From positions 4,340,001-4,404,000 of the forward strand of contig NZ_CP107852.1 of NCBI RefSeq assembly GCF_036346875.1: a stretch of DNA of 64,000 nt, written 5' to 3'. Source of the DNA: Nocardia sp. NBC_00508. GTDB lineage: Bacteria; Actinomycetota; Actinomycetes; Mycobacteriales; Mycobacteriaceae. Below the pieces are notes generated by a model. It saw nothing but the letters and a program-made list of their open reading frames with translations, was not told the DNA's origin and did not search any database. Below are positions 44,065 through 54,700 of the stretch, one piece after another. Both the position numbers and the translations under genes were made by a program. Position 1 is the stretch's first letter. Each line of letters begins with the position of its first letter.

Positions 44065-45516
44065 ATGGCTGACACACTTATCGTCGGGGGCGGTACCGCC
44101 GGGAGTGTCCTGGCGGCGCGGCTGAGCGCGGATCCGGCGCACACAGTGCGGGTGATCGAGGCGGGGCAGCTGTGGGACGATCCCGCCGCCGTCCCCGCCG
44201 AATTGCTCGACGCCACCGCGATGCCACTGCGTCCAGGGGCGGAGTGGTTGTGGCACTACGAAGTCGTCCTCGCCGACGATCCGCCGGTGCCGGCGACCAT
44301 CGTGCGCGGCAAGGTGATCGGCGGCTCGGGAGCGATCAACGGCGGCTATTTCGTCCGGGCCACGGTAGCGGACTTCGACGCGTGGAGCCGGGCGCTGGGC
44401 GGCTCGGCGACCTGGTCGTTCGACGCCGTGCTGCCGATGTTCTGCCGCACCGAGCGTGACCTGGATTTCGGCGATCGCCCGTGGCACGGTGACCGCGGCC
44501 CGGTTCCGCTGCTCCGCACGAAGAATCCGGCTCCGATCAGCGCGGCGTTCACCGCGGCGTGCCTGGACGCCGGGTTCGCCGCGGTGCCCGATCTCAACGC
44601 GCCGGACAGCGGCGACGGCGTCGGCGTGGTGCCGTGCAATTGTGACCGGGGCAGGCGGACCGGTACGGCGCTCGGCTACCTGTTGCCCGCGCTGTCCCGC
44701 CCGAACCTGAGCGTCGCGCCGCGCACGTATGCCACCCGCATCCGCTTCGACGGGACGCGGGCGATCGGAGTGGACTGCGTTCGCGAGGGCAAGGCCGATA
44801 CCGAGTGGGCGGACCGCGTCGTACTCAGCGCCGGTGCGATCGAGTCGGCCGTCCTGCTGCTGCGTTCCGGTGTCGGCGACCCGGAACAGCTTCGCGCACT
44901 GGGCATTCCGGTGGTGCACGCGGCGCCGGTCGGAGCCGGGTTCACCGACCATCCCGAGATCGGCATCTCCTACCAGCTCGACCTGTCCGGGCCGCAGACC
45001 GTTCCGCTGGAATCCGTGCTGGAGGTCGACGATATCGAGATCCGGCCGTACGCCGTGTCGTTCACGCCGGGTGTGCGGAGGCTCGGTGTCGCGCTGATGC
45101 GCCCCCGATCCTCCGGCGTGCTGTGCCTGCGCTCGGCTCATCCCGCGGACGCGCCGCTGATCGACTACCGCTATCTCGCCGAGGAGGAAGACCGCGCCCG
45201 CCTGCGTGACGCGGTGTCGACCGCCAGTGACTTGCTGCGTCGAATGAACGCGCGCTCCGTCGATCCGATTCCGGCACGCGCGCATCTCGACCCCTGGCTA
45301 CGTGCGAATCTGGCCACTTCACAACATTTATCCGGGACCTGTCCGATGGGACGCGAGACCGATTCGGCCGCCGTGGTGGACGAGATGTGCCGAGTCCGTG
45401 GCGTGACGGGACTGTCCATTGTGGATCTCTCCGTCGTGCCCGTACCGCTGGGACGCGGACCGCAAGCCACGGTGGTGATGCTCGCGGAAAAAGTGGCCGC
45501 GCACCTCACCTCGTAG
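44065..45516 (+). CDS. mftG: Mycofactocin-associated GMC-family oxidoreductase MftG
   Basis: FAD-dependent GMC oxidoreductase of 483 residues. The FAD motif LIVGGGTAGSVLAARLS is at the N terminus, GKVIGGSGAINGGYFVR near residue 90, and the substrate-site His in ATSQHLSGTCPMG near 420. VPVPLGRGPQATVVMLAE closes the protein in the manner of MftG (Rv0697 type). MftG is thought to pass electrons from reduced mycofactocin to the respiratory chain. The gene starts 19 bases after a repeat copy. Confidence 0.88.
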   Translation: MADTLIVGGGTAGSVLAARLSADPAHTVRVIEAGQLWDDPAAVPAELLDATAMPLRPGAEWLWHYEVVLADDPPVPATIVRGKVIGGSGAINGGYFVRATVADFDAWSRALGGSATWSFDAVLPMFCRTERDLDFGDRPWHGDRGPVPLLRTKNPAPISAAFTAACLDAGFAAVPDLNAPDSGDGVGVVPCNCDRGRRTGTALGYLLPALSRPNLSVAPRTYATRIRFDGTRAIGVDCVREGKADTEWADRVVLSAGAIESAVLLLRSGVGDPEQLRALGIPVVHAAPVGAGFTDHPEIGISYQLDLSGPQTVPLESVLEVDDIEIRPYAVSFTPGVRRLGVALMRPRSSGVLCLRSAHPADAPLIDYRYLAEEEDRARLRDAVSTASDLLRRMNARSVDPIPARAHLDPWLRANLATSQHLSGTCPMGRETDSAAVVDEMCRVRGVTGLSIVDLSVVPVPLGRGPQATVVMLAEKVAAHLTS

Positions 45517-45640
45517 TAAAGGGGGCGTTGGGTCACAATCAGGCAGGTCTGCGCCGGGGTGTGACCTGGCGGACAAAGCCGACCATCCGCCATTGTGGCT
45601 CGCTACGCGCCGGTAGAGTTTGGGGCGGAAAGAAAGCCAA

Positions 45641-47005
45641 ATGGTCAGCAACATCGCGGGTGGGCGGCCACCACGCCAGGGCGCCGAGCCGGGTGCCCCA
45701 CTCGGTGCGCTCGAGGTCTATGCCGCCAAGGCGCATGGATACCTCGGCGCGGGTGGCGATCAGCTCGTGAAGCTCGCCGGCTTGTTGCGCCCTGCCGTGT
45801 TGGAATCGTGGCTGCGCAGCCTACGCGGCGGCGTCGACCCGATGGACGTGCTCGACGACCGCGGGCTGCGCGGCGCCGATCTGCGACGCTACGTCCAGTC
45901 GCATCCGATCGCCGCGCTGATGCCGCTGATCGACAAATTGCTCGTACAGGACACGGCCGGAACGGGTTCGATCGTCGTGGTCGCCGATCAGTTCGGCCGG
46001 GTGCTCTCGGTGCACGGCAACGACGAGCAGGTGGCGGCGGCCGCGGAGATCGGCCTGCGTGCGGGCGACGACCTGAGCGAGCGCCGCATCGGAACGAACG
46101 CGGTCGGCCTGGTGGTGCGCACCGGGCGCGCCACGTGGATCCACGGACCCGAGCATTTCCTGCACCGGATGCACCAGATCACCGGCGCCGCGGCGCCGGT
46201 GCACGATCCGGACGGCAGGCTGGTCGGCGTGCTGATGATCGCCGGTGGCGTTCGCGTGGCGAAGCCGGAGACCCTCGCGCTGGTCAAAGCCACCGCCACG
46301 GCCGCCGAGATGGACCTGCTGCTCACCGCGATGCGGGCCGGGCAGCGTGGCGTGTCGACCCGGCTCGACGCGGCGCACCCGCAACCGGCGGGTCGGCTCG
46401 GCCTCGACGTGCTCGGCCTCGGACAGCCGCAGTTGAGCATCGCCGACGAGCGAGTTCCGTTGTCGCAGCGGCACGCCGAGATCCTGCTGCTGCTCGCCGA
46501 GCATCCGGAGGGGCTCGGCGCCGATCATCTCGCGCTGCTGCTCGATGACACCGACCTCGACAACGGCACCGTTCGTGCGGCCATGTCGCGGTTGCGCGCG
46601 GTGGTCGGTGCGGCCGTTCTCGGTTCGCGGCCTTACCGTTTGCGTGTTCCGGTCGCCACCGATGTGGAGGCGTTACGCGCCGCGCTCGACTCCGGAGACG
46701 TCGATTCGGCACTACGACTTCATGCCGGGCCAGTGCTGCCGCGCTCGACCGCGCCGGGCGTCATCGACATTCGCGACGAGCTGCGGCTGCGGCTGCGCAT
46801 CGCTGTGTTGAATTCCCGCGATTCCGGGGCGCTGCGTCGCTGGACGGCGGGCGCGGAAGGACGGGACGACGCGGCCGCATGGACGGCCTACCGCGCGACA
46901 GTCGATTCGGACTCGCCTCTCTATGCGCAGATCGAGGCCAAGATCCGAGTACTGGATCGACGGATGGGCGCCGATGCAACGCGGATGCAACCTTTCGGCT
47001 CGTAA
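45641..47005 (+). CDS. GAF-domain transcriptional regulator with C-terminal winged helix
   Basis: Protein of 454 residues. A GAF domain (about 100-235) of the AcoR/sigma-54-activator type has SERRIGTNAVGLVVRTG and HRMHQITGAAAPVHDPDG. No AAA+ domain follows. Instead a C-terminal region (about 285-375; LSQRHAEILLLLAEHPEGL and LRAVVGAAVLGSRPYRL) looks like a winged helix. Such proteins occur as one-component regulators in Nocardia and Rhodococcus. The effector is unknown. The ATG at 45641 follows GGAAAGAAA. It precedes the NRPS unit and may control it, or mftG upstream. Confidence 0.8.
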   Translation: MVSNIAGGRPPRQGAEPGAPLGALEVYAAKAHGYLGAGGDQLVKLAGLLRPAVLESWLRSLRGGVDPMDVLDDRGLRGADLRRYVQSHPIAALMPLIDKLLVQDTAGTGSIVVVADQFGRVLSVHGNDEQVAAAAEIGLRAGDDLSERRIGTNAVGLVVRTGRATWIHGPEHFLHRMHQITGAAAPVHDPDGRLVGVLMIAGGVRVAKPETLALVKATATAAEMDLLLTAMRAGQRGVSTRLDAAHPQPAGRLGLDVLGLGQPQLSIADERVPLSQRHAEILLLLAEHPEGLGADHLALLLDDTDLDNGTVRAAMSRLRAVVGAAVLGSRPYRLRVPVATDVEALRAALDSGDVDSALRLHAGPVLPRSTAPGVIDIRDELRLRLRIAVLNSRDSGALRRWTAGAEGRDDAAAWTAYRATVDSDSPLYAQIEAKIRVLDRRMGADATRMQPFGS

Positions 47006-47487
47006 TCTGCTCAGTCAGTGGCGCGGTAGCGCGCCCGCGGGGCGCGAATGTGGTCGCGCACACGCTTCGGGCCTCGGCTTTTGGCCGTCGAGAGCCGTAC
47101 TTGCACGTTCGTCCAGAATTTTTTAGAGGAAGTAGTTCCTTTTTATTGACGGACCGCATAAGGTTCGCACTGCACGGATCACGTCCGTGTGATGTAGCTG
47201 ACATAGCCGTGGCGTCCACGGCCATGACGTTGGAGGAACGATCACACGCTAGGCCAGGCTGTCGGCGGGCGCGACCCCTCGCCACGGCGGCGACCATCGG
47301 TCGCCGATCTCTTCACACGAATCTGTCGCCAATCTTGCGCGCGCGGTGTCACCGCTCGCGCTTTTTCGTCGACTCGCACGTGGTGCTAAACGCCATGCGC
47401 CCGGGGTGGGCAGCCGGGAGCAGCGGCTTGTTCGTGTTGTCCAAAAGTGTTCGGACGGCTGATATTTCGCCAAACTAGGAGGCTCTG
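47006..47487. other. Intergenic region upstream of the NRPS unit
   Basis: About 480 bases without a gene. It contains a terminator-like hairpin at 47125-47144 in an AT-rich patch, and TTGACG (47146-47151), a possible -35 without a convincing -10. The end carries AGGAGG at 47477-47482, five bases before the GTG of the next gene. The NRPS-unit promoter should lie in 47150-47470. Confidence 0.5.
47125..47144 (+). terminator. Intrinsic terminator with T tract after GAF regulator
   Basis: AGAGGAA pairs with TTCCTTT around a GTAG loop and is followed by a T-rich run, a classical terminator rare in so GC-rich a genome. It is also preceded by a run of T, so it may work on both strands. Confidence 0.6.
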
Positions 47488-48708
47488 GTGCAGGGTACGG
47501 GCCTTGCTTGCCAGCAGGTCGCGCGCCGCGCCTCGCCGGTGCGCGCCTCCAGTGCGGCGCCGCTCTTCGCGCTCACCCAAGGGCTGCGAGTGCCGAGCGG
47601 CACCGATACTCTCTCGGTGCCGATCGGCGCGCCGGTGTTCGACACCCGGCTTTACACGCTCGGTGCACCGCTGCGGCCGGTACCGGTCACAACGCCGGGT
47701 GAGCTGTATCTGTCGGGGGTACAGCTCGCCCGGGGCGGCATCGTGCGATCCGGGCCGGCGACGGCGCGGTTGGTGGCCGACTCCTGCGGTAGGCGAGACG
47801 GGCTTTCTGCGGAGCCTGATCTGGCGCGGTGGACCACCCACGGTGCGCCGGATCGCCTCGGGCGGACCGACTCCGCGACCGCTGCGGAGCAGGCGGTCGC
47901 GCAGGCGCCTGGTAACGGGCGAATCGGCCGCGACGACGACTACTGCACACCCGGCGGCAAGAGTTCGGCGACCACCCAGGTCGCCCGGCTCGCTGCCGAA
48001 CCGAGCTGCCCGCTCGAGGTTCGCGACGTGTTCACCGCAAGCATGGTGGACGAACGCGCCGAACTCGTCGAGCGGGCCGGTGGATCCGGCGGCGCGTCCT
48101 TGGTCGCGCAGCTGCGGGCACGGCCACGGCCGCCGCTGGTTCCACTGTCTCCCGCGCGGCAGCGCCCGAGGTATCGCGATCCGTTCCGGCGTTCCGGTGC
48201 CTGCCCCATCGTGCCGGGCTCGCGCGGCGCAGCGGACGCCTTCGAGGTGCTGCACTTCGTCGACGATGCCGAGGCAATCGCGTTCGAACTGCCCGAACTG
48301 TCGGTGTCCACCAGTACCCTGGACACCGGAGCGACCACGCTGGATCTCCAGCTCATGGTCACCGAGAACCCCGCCGGTGCCGGACTCGGGGAAGGTTCGG
48401 CATCGGCGGGAATTCAAGCGGGGTCCCGCTACGCCACGCATCCCATCGATGAGGCGACGGTCGCGGGCCACGCGCATCGATTCGTCGGCTTCCTGCACGC
48501 CACACCGCATTTCGACATTCGGATGCCCGATCTGTCATCAGTCGGCGCTGCACGTATCCAGGTGAAGCAGTGGCTGGGTGTTCTGTTCGCCCTGCCCACC
48601 GACCAGCCGCGACCCGCGCACAGCGATATCAGCTCCGGGTGCGCCGCCGCTGCGGCGGTACTTGCCGACTCGGCGCCGGATGTCGATTCGGAAGGAAGCC
48701 GCGGATGA
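47488..48708 (+). CDS. Eroded NRPS-like protein (A-domain, PCP and C-domain remnants)
   Basis: A 406-residue protein assembled from NRPS pieces. Residues about 35-95 resemble the middle of an A domain (GAPVFDTRLYTLG, PGELYLSGVQLARGG), but the RMYRTGDL stretch is replaced by GLSAEPDL. After GRTD the A subdomain is missing and a PCP follows (DDDYCTPGGKSSATTQVA, carrier Ser retained in altered surroundings). A C-domain start (PLVPLSPARQR) jumps to a C-domain end (LDLQLMVTE, SRYATHPIDEATV). AGGAGG at ideal spacing precedes the GTG start, and the stop overlaps the NRPS start as ATGA. It is thus expected to be translated, though catalysis is unlikely. It is either a relic or a scaffold. Confidence 0.72.
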   Translation: MQGTGLACQQVARRASPVRASSAAPLFALTQGLRVPSGTDTLSVPIGAPVFDTRLYTLGAPLRPVPVTTPGELYLSGVQLARGGIVRSGPATARLVADSCGRRDGLSAEPDLARWTTHGAPDRLGRTDSATAAEQAVAQAPGNGRIGRDDDYCTPGGKSSATTQVARLAAEPSCPLEVRDVFTASMVDERAELVERAGGSGGASLVAQLRARPRPPLVPLSPARQRPRYRDPFRRSGACPIVPGSRGAADAFEVLHFVDDAEAIAFELPELSVSTSTLDTGATTLDLQLMVTENPAGAGLGEGSASAGIQAGSRYATHPIDEATVAGHAHRFVGFLHATPHFDIRMPDLSSVGAARIQVKQWLGVLFALPTDQPRPAHSDISSGCAAAAAVLADSAPDVDSEGSRG

Positions 48709-51700
48709 CCCACGCAAATGCGTCCAGTCCGATCGGTACCCATTCCGCCCCTGGAGATCGCGCGAACGCCCGCCGTGCCTACGGCATCGACGATCTGCCC
48801 GGCTTGATCGCGACCGTCGCAGAGCTGGAGCCGTGGCGGGTCGCGCTGCGCCACGCCGAAGTCGTCGTCACCTATGCGGCGCTGGCGGCCGAACTCGCGG
48901 CGCTGTCCGAAGCCATGGGCTCGGAACTCGGCGCGGACGCCCTGGTCCCGGCAGTCGTCTCCAGTCGGCTGCCCACGCTGCTGGAGACCGGCGAGGTCGC
49001 GCTCGGCGCGGTACTGGACGCGCTGCTCGACGACGCGCTCACGGCGGCGCGCGACGTCCTGGCCGCGCCCGCGCCGGCCGAGACGCTGGTGAGCCAGTTC
49101 GAGGATCAGGTGCGCCGGACGCCGGACGCGGTCGCGCTCGAATACGCGGGCGCGACCCTGGCCCACCCGTCGCCCGGCCACCACCCCTCATCGACTCGCA
49201 ACGCGACGCTGACGTATGCCGAATTCGGCGGCCGGGTCAATGCGCTGGCTCGGCATCTGATCGCCCTGGGCGTCGGGCCGGAGACGCTGGTCGGCTTGGC
49301 CGTTCGGCGCTCGTTCGACCTCTTGGTCGGCATGTACGCGATTCTCGAGGCCGGTGGCGCGTATCTGCCGATCGACCCCGACCAACCGGCCGATCAGATC
49401 GCCGCCGTGCTCGCGGTCGCCGAACCGGTGGTCGTGCTCACCACTACCCGCGATGAGCCCGGGTTCGGCGCGGAGGTCCCGACGTTCCGGATCGATCGGT
49501 TCGAGGGTCTGCCGACACCGCACGCGCCTGCGGTCGCCCGGTCGGCCGACGACATCGCCTACGTGATCGTCACCTCCGACTCGACCGGACGGCCGGAGGG
49601 CGTGGCCGTGTCGCACCGGTCGATCGTGGCGAATCTGCGCTGGCGGCAGCGGCTGTTCCGGCTGCGGGCCGACGACGTGGTGCTGCAGTGGACGCCGTGC
49701 AGAGTCGACATGTCGGTGTGGGAGTTCTTCTGGCCGTTGCAGGTCGGTGCGAGACTGGTCATCGCCGCGCCGGACGGGCACCGTGACCCGGCCCACCTGT
49801 CTCGGGTGATTCACGAGAGCGGCGTCACCGCCGTGCATTTCGTGCCGTCCGCGCTCGCGGCGTTCGTCGCCGATCGGCACGTGGCGGCGCCGGACTCGTT
49901 GCGGATGGTCTTCGCCTCCGGCGAGGAGCTACCCGTCGCTACGGCGGCGGCCTTCCGCGACCTCAGCGGCGCGACCCTGTACCACCTGTACGGGCCCACC
50001 GAAGCGGCGATCGACGTGACCGCCCATGAGGTGACCGCCGCGGACGTCACCCAGGTTCCGATCGGCGTCGCCGCCGACGACACCGAGATGTTGGTGCTCG
50101 ACGAGCAGCTGCGGCCGGTCCCCCCTGGTGTGGTCGGCGAGCTATACGTGTCCGGTGTGCAACTGGCCCGCGGCTACGTCGCCGCCCCCGGTTCGACCGC
50201 CGAGCGATTCGTGGCCAACCCGGAAGGTCCGGCAGGGGAGCGGATGTACCGCACCGGGGAAAGGGTTCGCTGGAGTAACGACGGCGAGCTGATCCATCTG
50301 GGCCGCCTTGCCGACACTTCACTGGACGGCATCCACGTCACCACCGGCACGGGTGAGGCCGGCGGCGGGCGGATTCCGGTGCGCGCGTTGTTCGACGCAG
50401 CCGCGGGGGAGGGCCTCGCCGCCGCGCGACGGCCTCCGTTGGCCACCCGGGACCGGCCGGAGTGGATGCCGCTCTCACCCGCGCAGCGGCGACTGTGGTT
50501 CCTCAACCGGATCGAGAGTCAGGACGGCGCCGACAGCGTCGACAACCTTCCTCTCGTGCTGCGGCTTACCGGGCGGCTCGACATCAAAGCGCTGGAGCGC
50601 GCCGTGCTGGACGTGCTCACCAGGCATGCGACGCTGCGCACTGTCTACCCTGAGACCGACAGCGGCCCTTGCCAATCCGTCCCGGACGCCGCCGACATCG
50701 GTCTGAGCCTGCACGCGGTGCCGATCGACCGCTCCGCGGTGGACGACGCGGTGGCCGGGATAGTCCGCGCCGGATTCGATCTGACCACCGAGCTGCCCTC
50801 GCGCGTCGCGCTGCTGGCCGTCGACCGCGTGGACCGAGCACGCGGCGTCACCGGCGACGAATATGTGCTGGTATTCGTGGTACACCACATCGCGGCCGAC
50901 GCCCGGTCGCTGGCTCCGCTGGTCACCGATCTGCTCCGGGCCTATCTCGCCCGGCTGACCAGCAGGCGACCGGGGTGGGACGCGTTGCCGGTGCAATACG
51001 CGGACTACAGCCTGTGGCACGACGAGTTGCTCGGCGTTGAGGACCTGCCTGGCACTCTGGCCTATCAGCAACTGCGGTTCTGGCGCGAGCTGCTCGACGG
51101 CGCCCCGGCGCAGCTTCCGCTGCCGACCGATCGGCCACGACCAGCCGTGGCATCGCAGCGCGGCGCGGCCGTGGATTTCGTGATCACGCCCGAAGTGACC
51201 GCCGGACTGCGTGCGCTGGCGCGGCGCGGCGGCGCGACACTGTTCATGACGCTGCACGCAGCGTTCGCCGCCACGCTGGCGCGGCTGAGCGGCAGTGCCG
51301 ACATCGTGATCGGCTCGCCGGTCACCGGGCGCGCGGAACCCGCGCTCGACGGGCTCGTCGGCAGGTTCGGAAACACTGTGGCGCTGCGCACGCGGGTCAC
51401 CCATGACATCTCGTTCGCCGCACTGCTCAGGGACGTGCGAGACGGCGATTCGGCCGCGTTCGCCAACGCCGACCTGCCGTTCGAACGTTTGGTGGACGCC
51501 GTGCCGGTGGCTCGCCGCACCGGCGCGCACCCGCTGTTCCAGGTGATGTTCAGCTTCGAGGCCGCGGCGCCCGTGGTCGGCGGCAAGGCGCTGGAGGTGC
51601 CGTGGCTGTCGGTGCGACCGGTCGAGGTGGCCTCCACCGGAGCGAAATTCGACCTGCACTTGATCGTCGGTGAGAAGGCGGGATCGGCGGGGCTGTCCGG

Positions 51701-54700
51701 CAGCCTGCGCTATGCGACCGATCTGTTCGACGCCGCGACGGTGGAGTCGTATGTCGCCCGATTCCGGCGGATGCTCGTCGCTGTCGCGGTCGACCCGGAC
51801 GCACGCATCGGCGACATCGAGCTGCTCTCGGATGCGGAACGCGCGCTGATACTGCGCGAGTGGAACGCCACCGTGCACGCGATCGGCGAATCACGCACGC
51901 TCGCTTCGCTATTCGTCGAGCAGGTGGCCAGAACGCCGGACGCGCCTGCGGTGACCTTCGAGGGGGCGACGCTGTCGTACGACGAGTTCGCGGGGCGGGT
52001 CAATCGCCTTGCGCGCTGGCTGGTCGCCCGAGGTGTGGGGCCGGAAGCACTGGTCGCGCTGCGTATTCGGCAGTCGATCGACCTGGCGGTCGGCATGTAC
52101 GCGATCATCGAAGCGGGCGGCGCCTACCTGCCGCTGGATCCGGACCGGCCCGACGAGCACATCCTCGCCACGGCGGCGCCGGTGTATGTGCTCACTGCGG
52201 GGTCCGACCTGAATTCCGATGCCGCCGAGATTCGAATCGATCGGCTCGACCTGTCCGGCCACCCGGACACTCCGCTCAGCGACGCCGACCGGCGCGCGCC
52301 GTTGCGCCCGGCAAACACCGCATACGTGCTGTTCACCTCGGGTTCCGCGGGCGTGGTGATGAGCCACGGCGGCATCGTGAACCGGCTGCGCTGGATGCAG
52401 TCGGCGTATGCCGCGCTGGGACCGGGTGATGTTCTGCTGCAGAAGACGCCCGTCACCCTCGACGTCTCGGTGCCGGAGTTCTTCTGGCCCTTGCAAGCCG
52501 GGGCCAGGATGGTGCTGGCGCGGCCGGACGGTCATCGGGACCCGGCCTACCTGGCCCGGCTCATCCGAAGCGAGGGCGTGACGGTGGCGCATTTCGTGCC
52601 GTCCATGCTCGCCGCGTTCGTCGCGGAAGCGCCGGAGGTGCCGTCGCTGCGGGAGGTGTTCTGCTCCGGCGAGGCGCTGCCCGGCGCGGTCGCCCAGCGG
52701 ATGCGCGAGTTCACCGGCGCGTGCGTGCACAACGGCTACGGACCGGCCGAGGCGGCGGTAGAGGTGACCTTCCACGAGGTCTCCGACGCCGACTTCGAGA
52801 CCGTGCCGATCGGCAAGCCGATCTGGAACACCAGGACCTACGTGCTGGACGCGCGGCTCCGGCCGGTGCCGGTGGGGGTACCCGGCGAGCTGTACTTGGC
52901 CGGCGCCCAACTGGCGCGCGGCTACCTGGGCTGGCCCGGTCGCACCGGTGACCGGTTCGTCGCCGATCCGATCGGTCCGGCGGGCGAGCGCATGTACCGC
53001 ACCGGCGACCTGGTGGTGTGGACCGCGGCGGGCGAGCTGGAGTTCCTTGACCGCAGCGACGCCCTGGCCCAGATCCGTGGTCTGCGGATCGATCTCGGCG
53101 AGATCGAGTCGGCCCTGCTCGCGGTACCCGGCATCGGGCAGGCCGCCGCCCTGGTGCGCGACGACCGCGGTACGAGCGAGCAACTGGTCGCCTACCTGGT
53201 GGCCAATGGGCCGGTCGAGATCGCCACGGTGCGGGACGCGGTGGCCGAGCGGCTTCCGGGCTATCTGGTGCCGCAGGCTTTCGTGCTGCTGGACCGCTTC
53301 CCGATGGACGCCGCCGGGAAGCTGGACCGCACCGCGCTGCCCGCGCCCGCGTTCGAACCAGCCGTGTACCGGACCCCCAGCGGAGCAGCGGAAAAGCTGG
53401 TCGCCGAGGCATTTACGGCTCTACTCGGGGTGACCGAGGTCGGCGCCGACGACGACTTCTTCGCCCTGGGCGGCGACTCGCTCAACGCGACCCAGCTCGC
53501 CGCACGGCTGAGCAAGGCCACTGGCGCCGAGGTGGTGGTGCGCACGATCTTCGACGCGCCGACGGTGCGCGCGCTCGCGCAGCGGATCACCGCCGATCGT
53601 CCGATAGAGACCGGACCTTTCGCGATGCGCCCGGTCGAGGCCGGACCTGTTGGGCTGTCGTTGGTCGGGGCGGGATCTGTCGGGCAGCGGGCGGTTGAGA
53701 CCGGTTCTGACGAGGTTTCGTCGGTTGAGACTGGTTCTGTAGAGCTTTCGTCGGGTGAGGCCGGTTCCGTCGAGCTTTCGTCGGGCGAGGCCGGGCCTGT
53801 TGGGCTGTCGTTGGTTGAGGCGGGACCTGTCGGGCCACAGTCGGTTGAGACCGGACCTGTCGCGGCGTCGGTCGAGACCAGATCTGTTGGGCTCCGGTCG
53901 GGCGAAGCCGAATCTGTCGAGGTCTCGTCGAGCGGGCCCAGGCCTCTCGGGATGTCCTCGGTCGAGGCGGAGCCGGTTGGGCTGTCTCTGAGGGGGACGG
54001 GCTCTGTGGCGGCGCCGGTCGAGGCCGGAGCTGTCGAGCTGTCGTCGGGCGAGGTGGGACCTGTCGGGCCACGGTCGGTTGAGACAGGACCTGTGGCGGC
54101 GTCGGTCGAGACCAGATCTGTTGGGCTGCCATCAAGCGAGGCCGGATCTGTCGAGGACTCGTCGGGCGAATCGGGGCCTGTTGGGCTGTCTCTGATGGGT
54201 ACGGGGCCTGTGGCGGCGTCGGGCGAGGCCGGATCTGTTGGGCTGTCGCCGGTCGAGACAGGACCGATCGAGTTCCCGCCGCTCACGCCGCAGGAACGTA
54301 GCGGGCCGACCCCGCTGTCGATCGCCCAGCAGCGCATGTGGTTCCTGAATCGGTTCGACACCACGGGCGGCGGATACAACATCACGTTCGCGCTGCGACT
54401 GACCGGTGCGCTCAATGTGCCTGCCTTGGAGGCGGCGATCGCCGATGTGATCGCACGGCACGAGACGCTTCGCACGCTCTATCCCGAACAGGACGGCGTG
54501 GCAACGCAAGTGGTGCTTCCCGCCGGAACGAAGCTGGTCGAGCTGGTCGCGCGGCCGGTGGCCGCGGCCCAGGTGTCCGAACTCGTCGGTGCCGCAACGC
54601 GAGCCGGTTTCGATGTGACCGCCGAGGTGCCGCTGCGCGTTCGCCTGCTGCGCGTCGAGGGCGAAGCGCCTATCGCTGGACAGGTCCACGTCCTGCTGTT

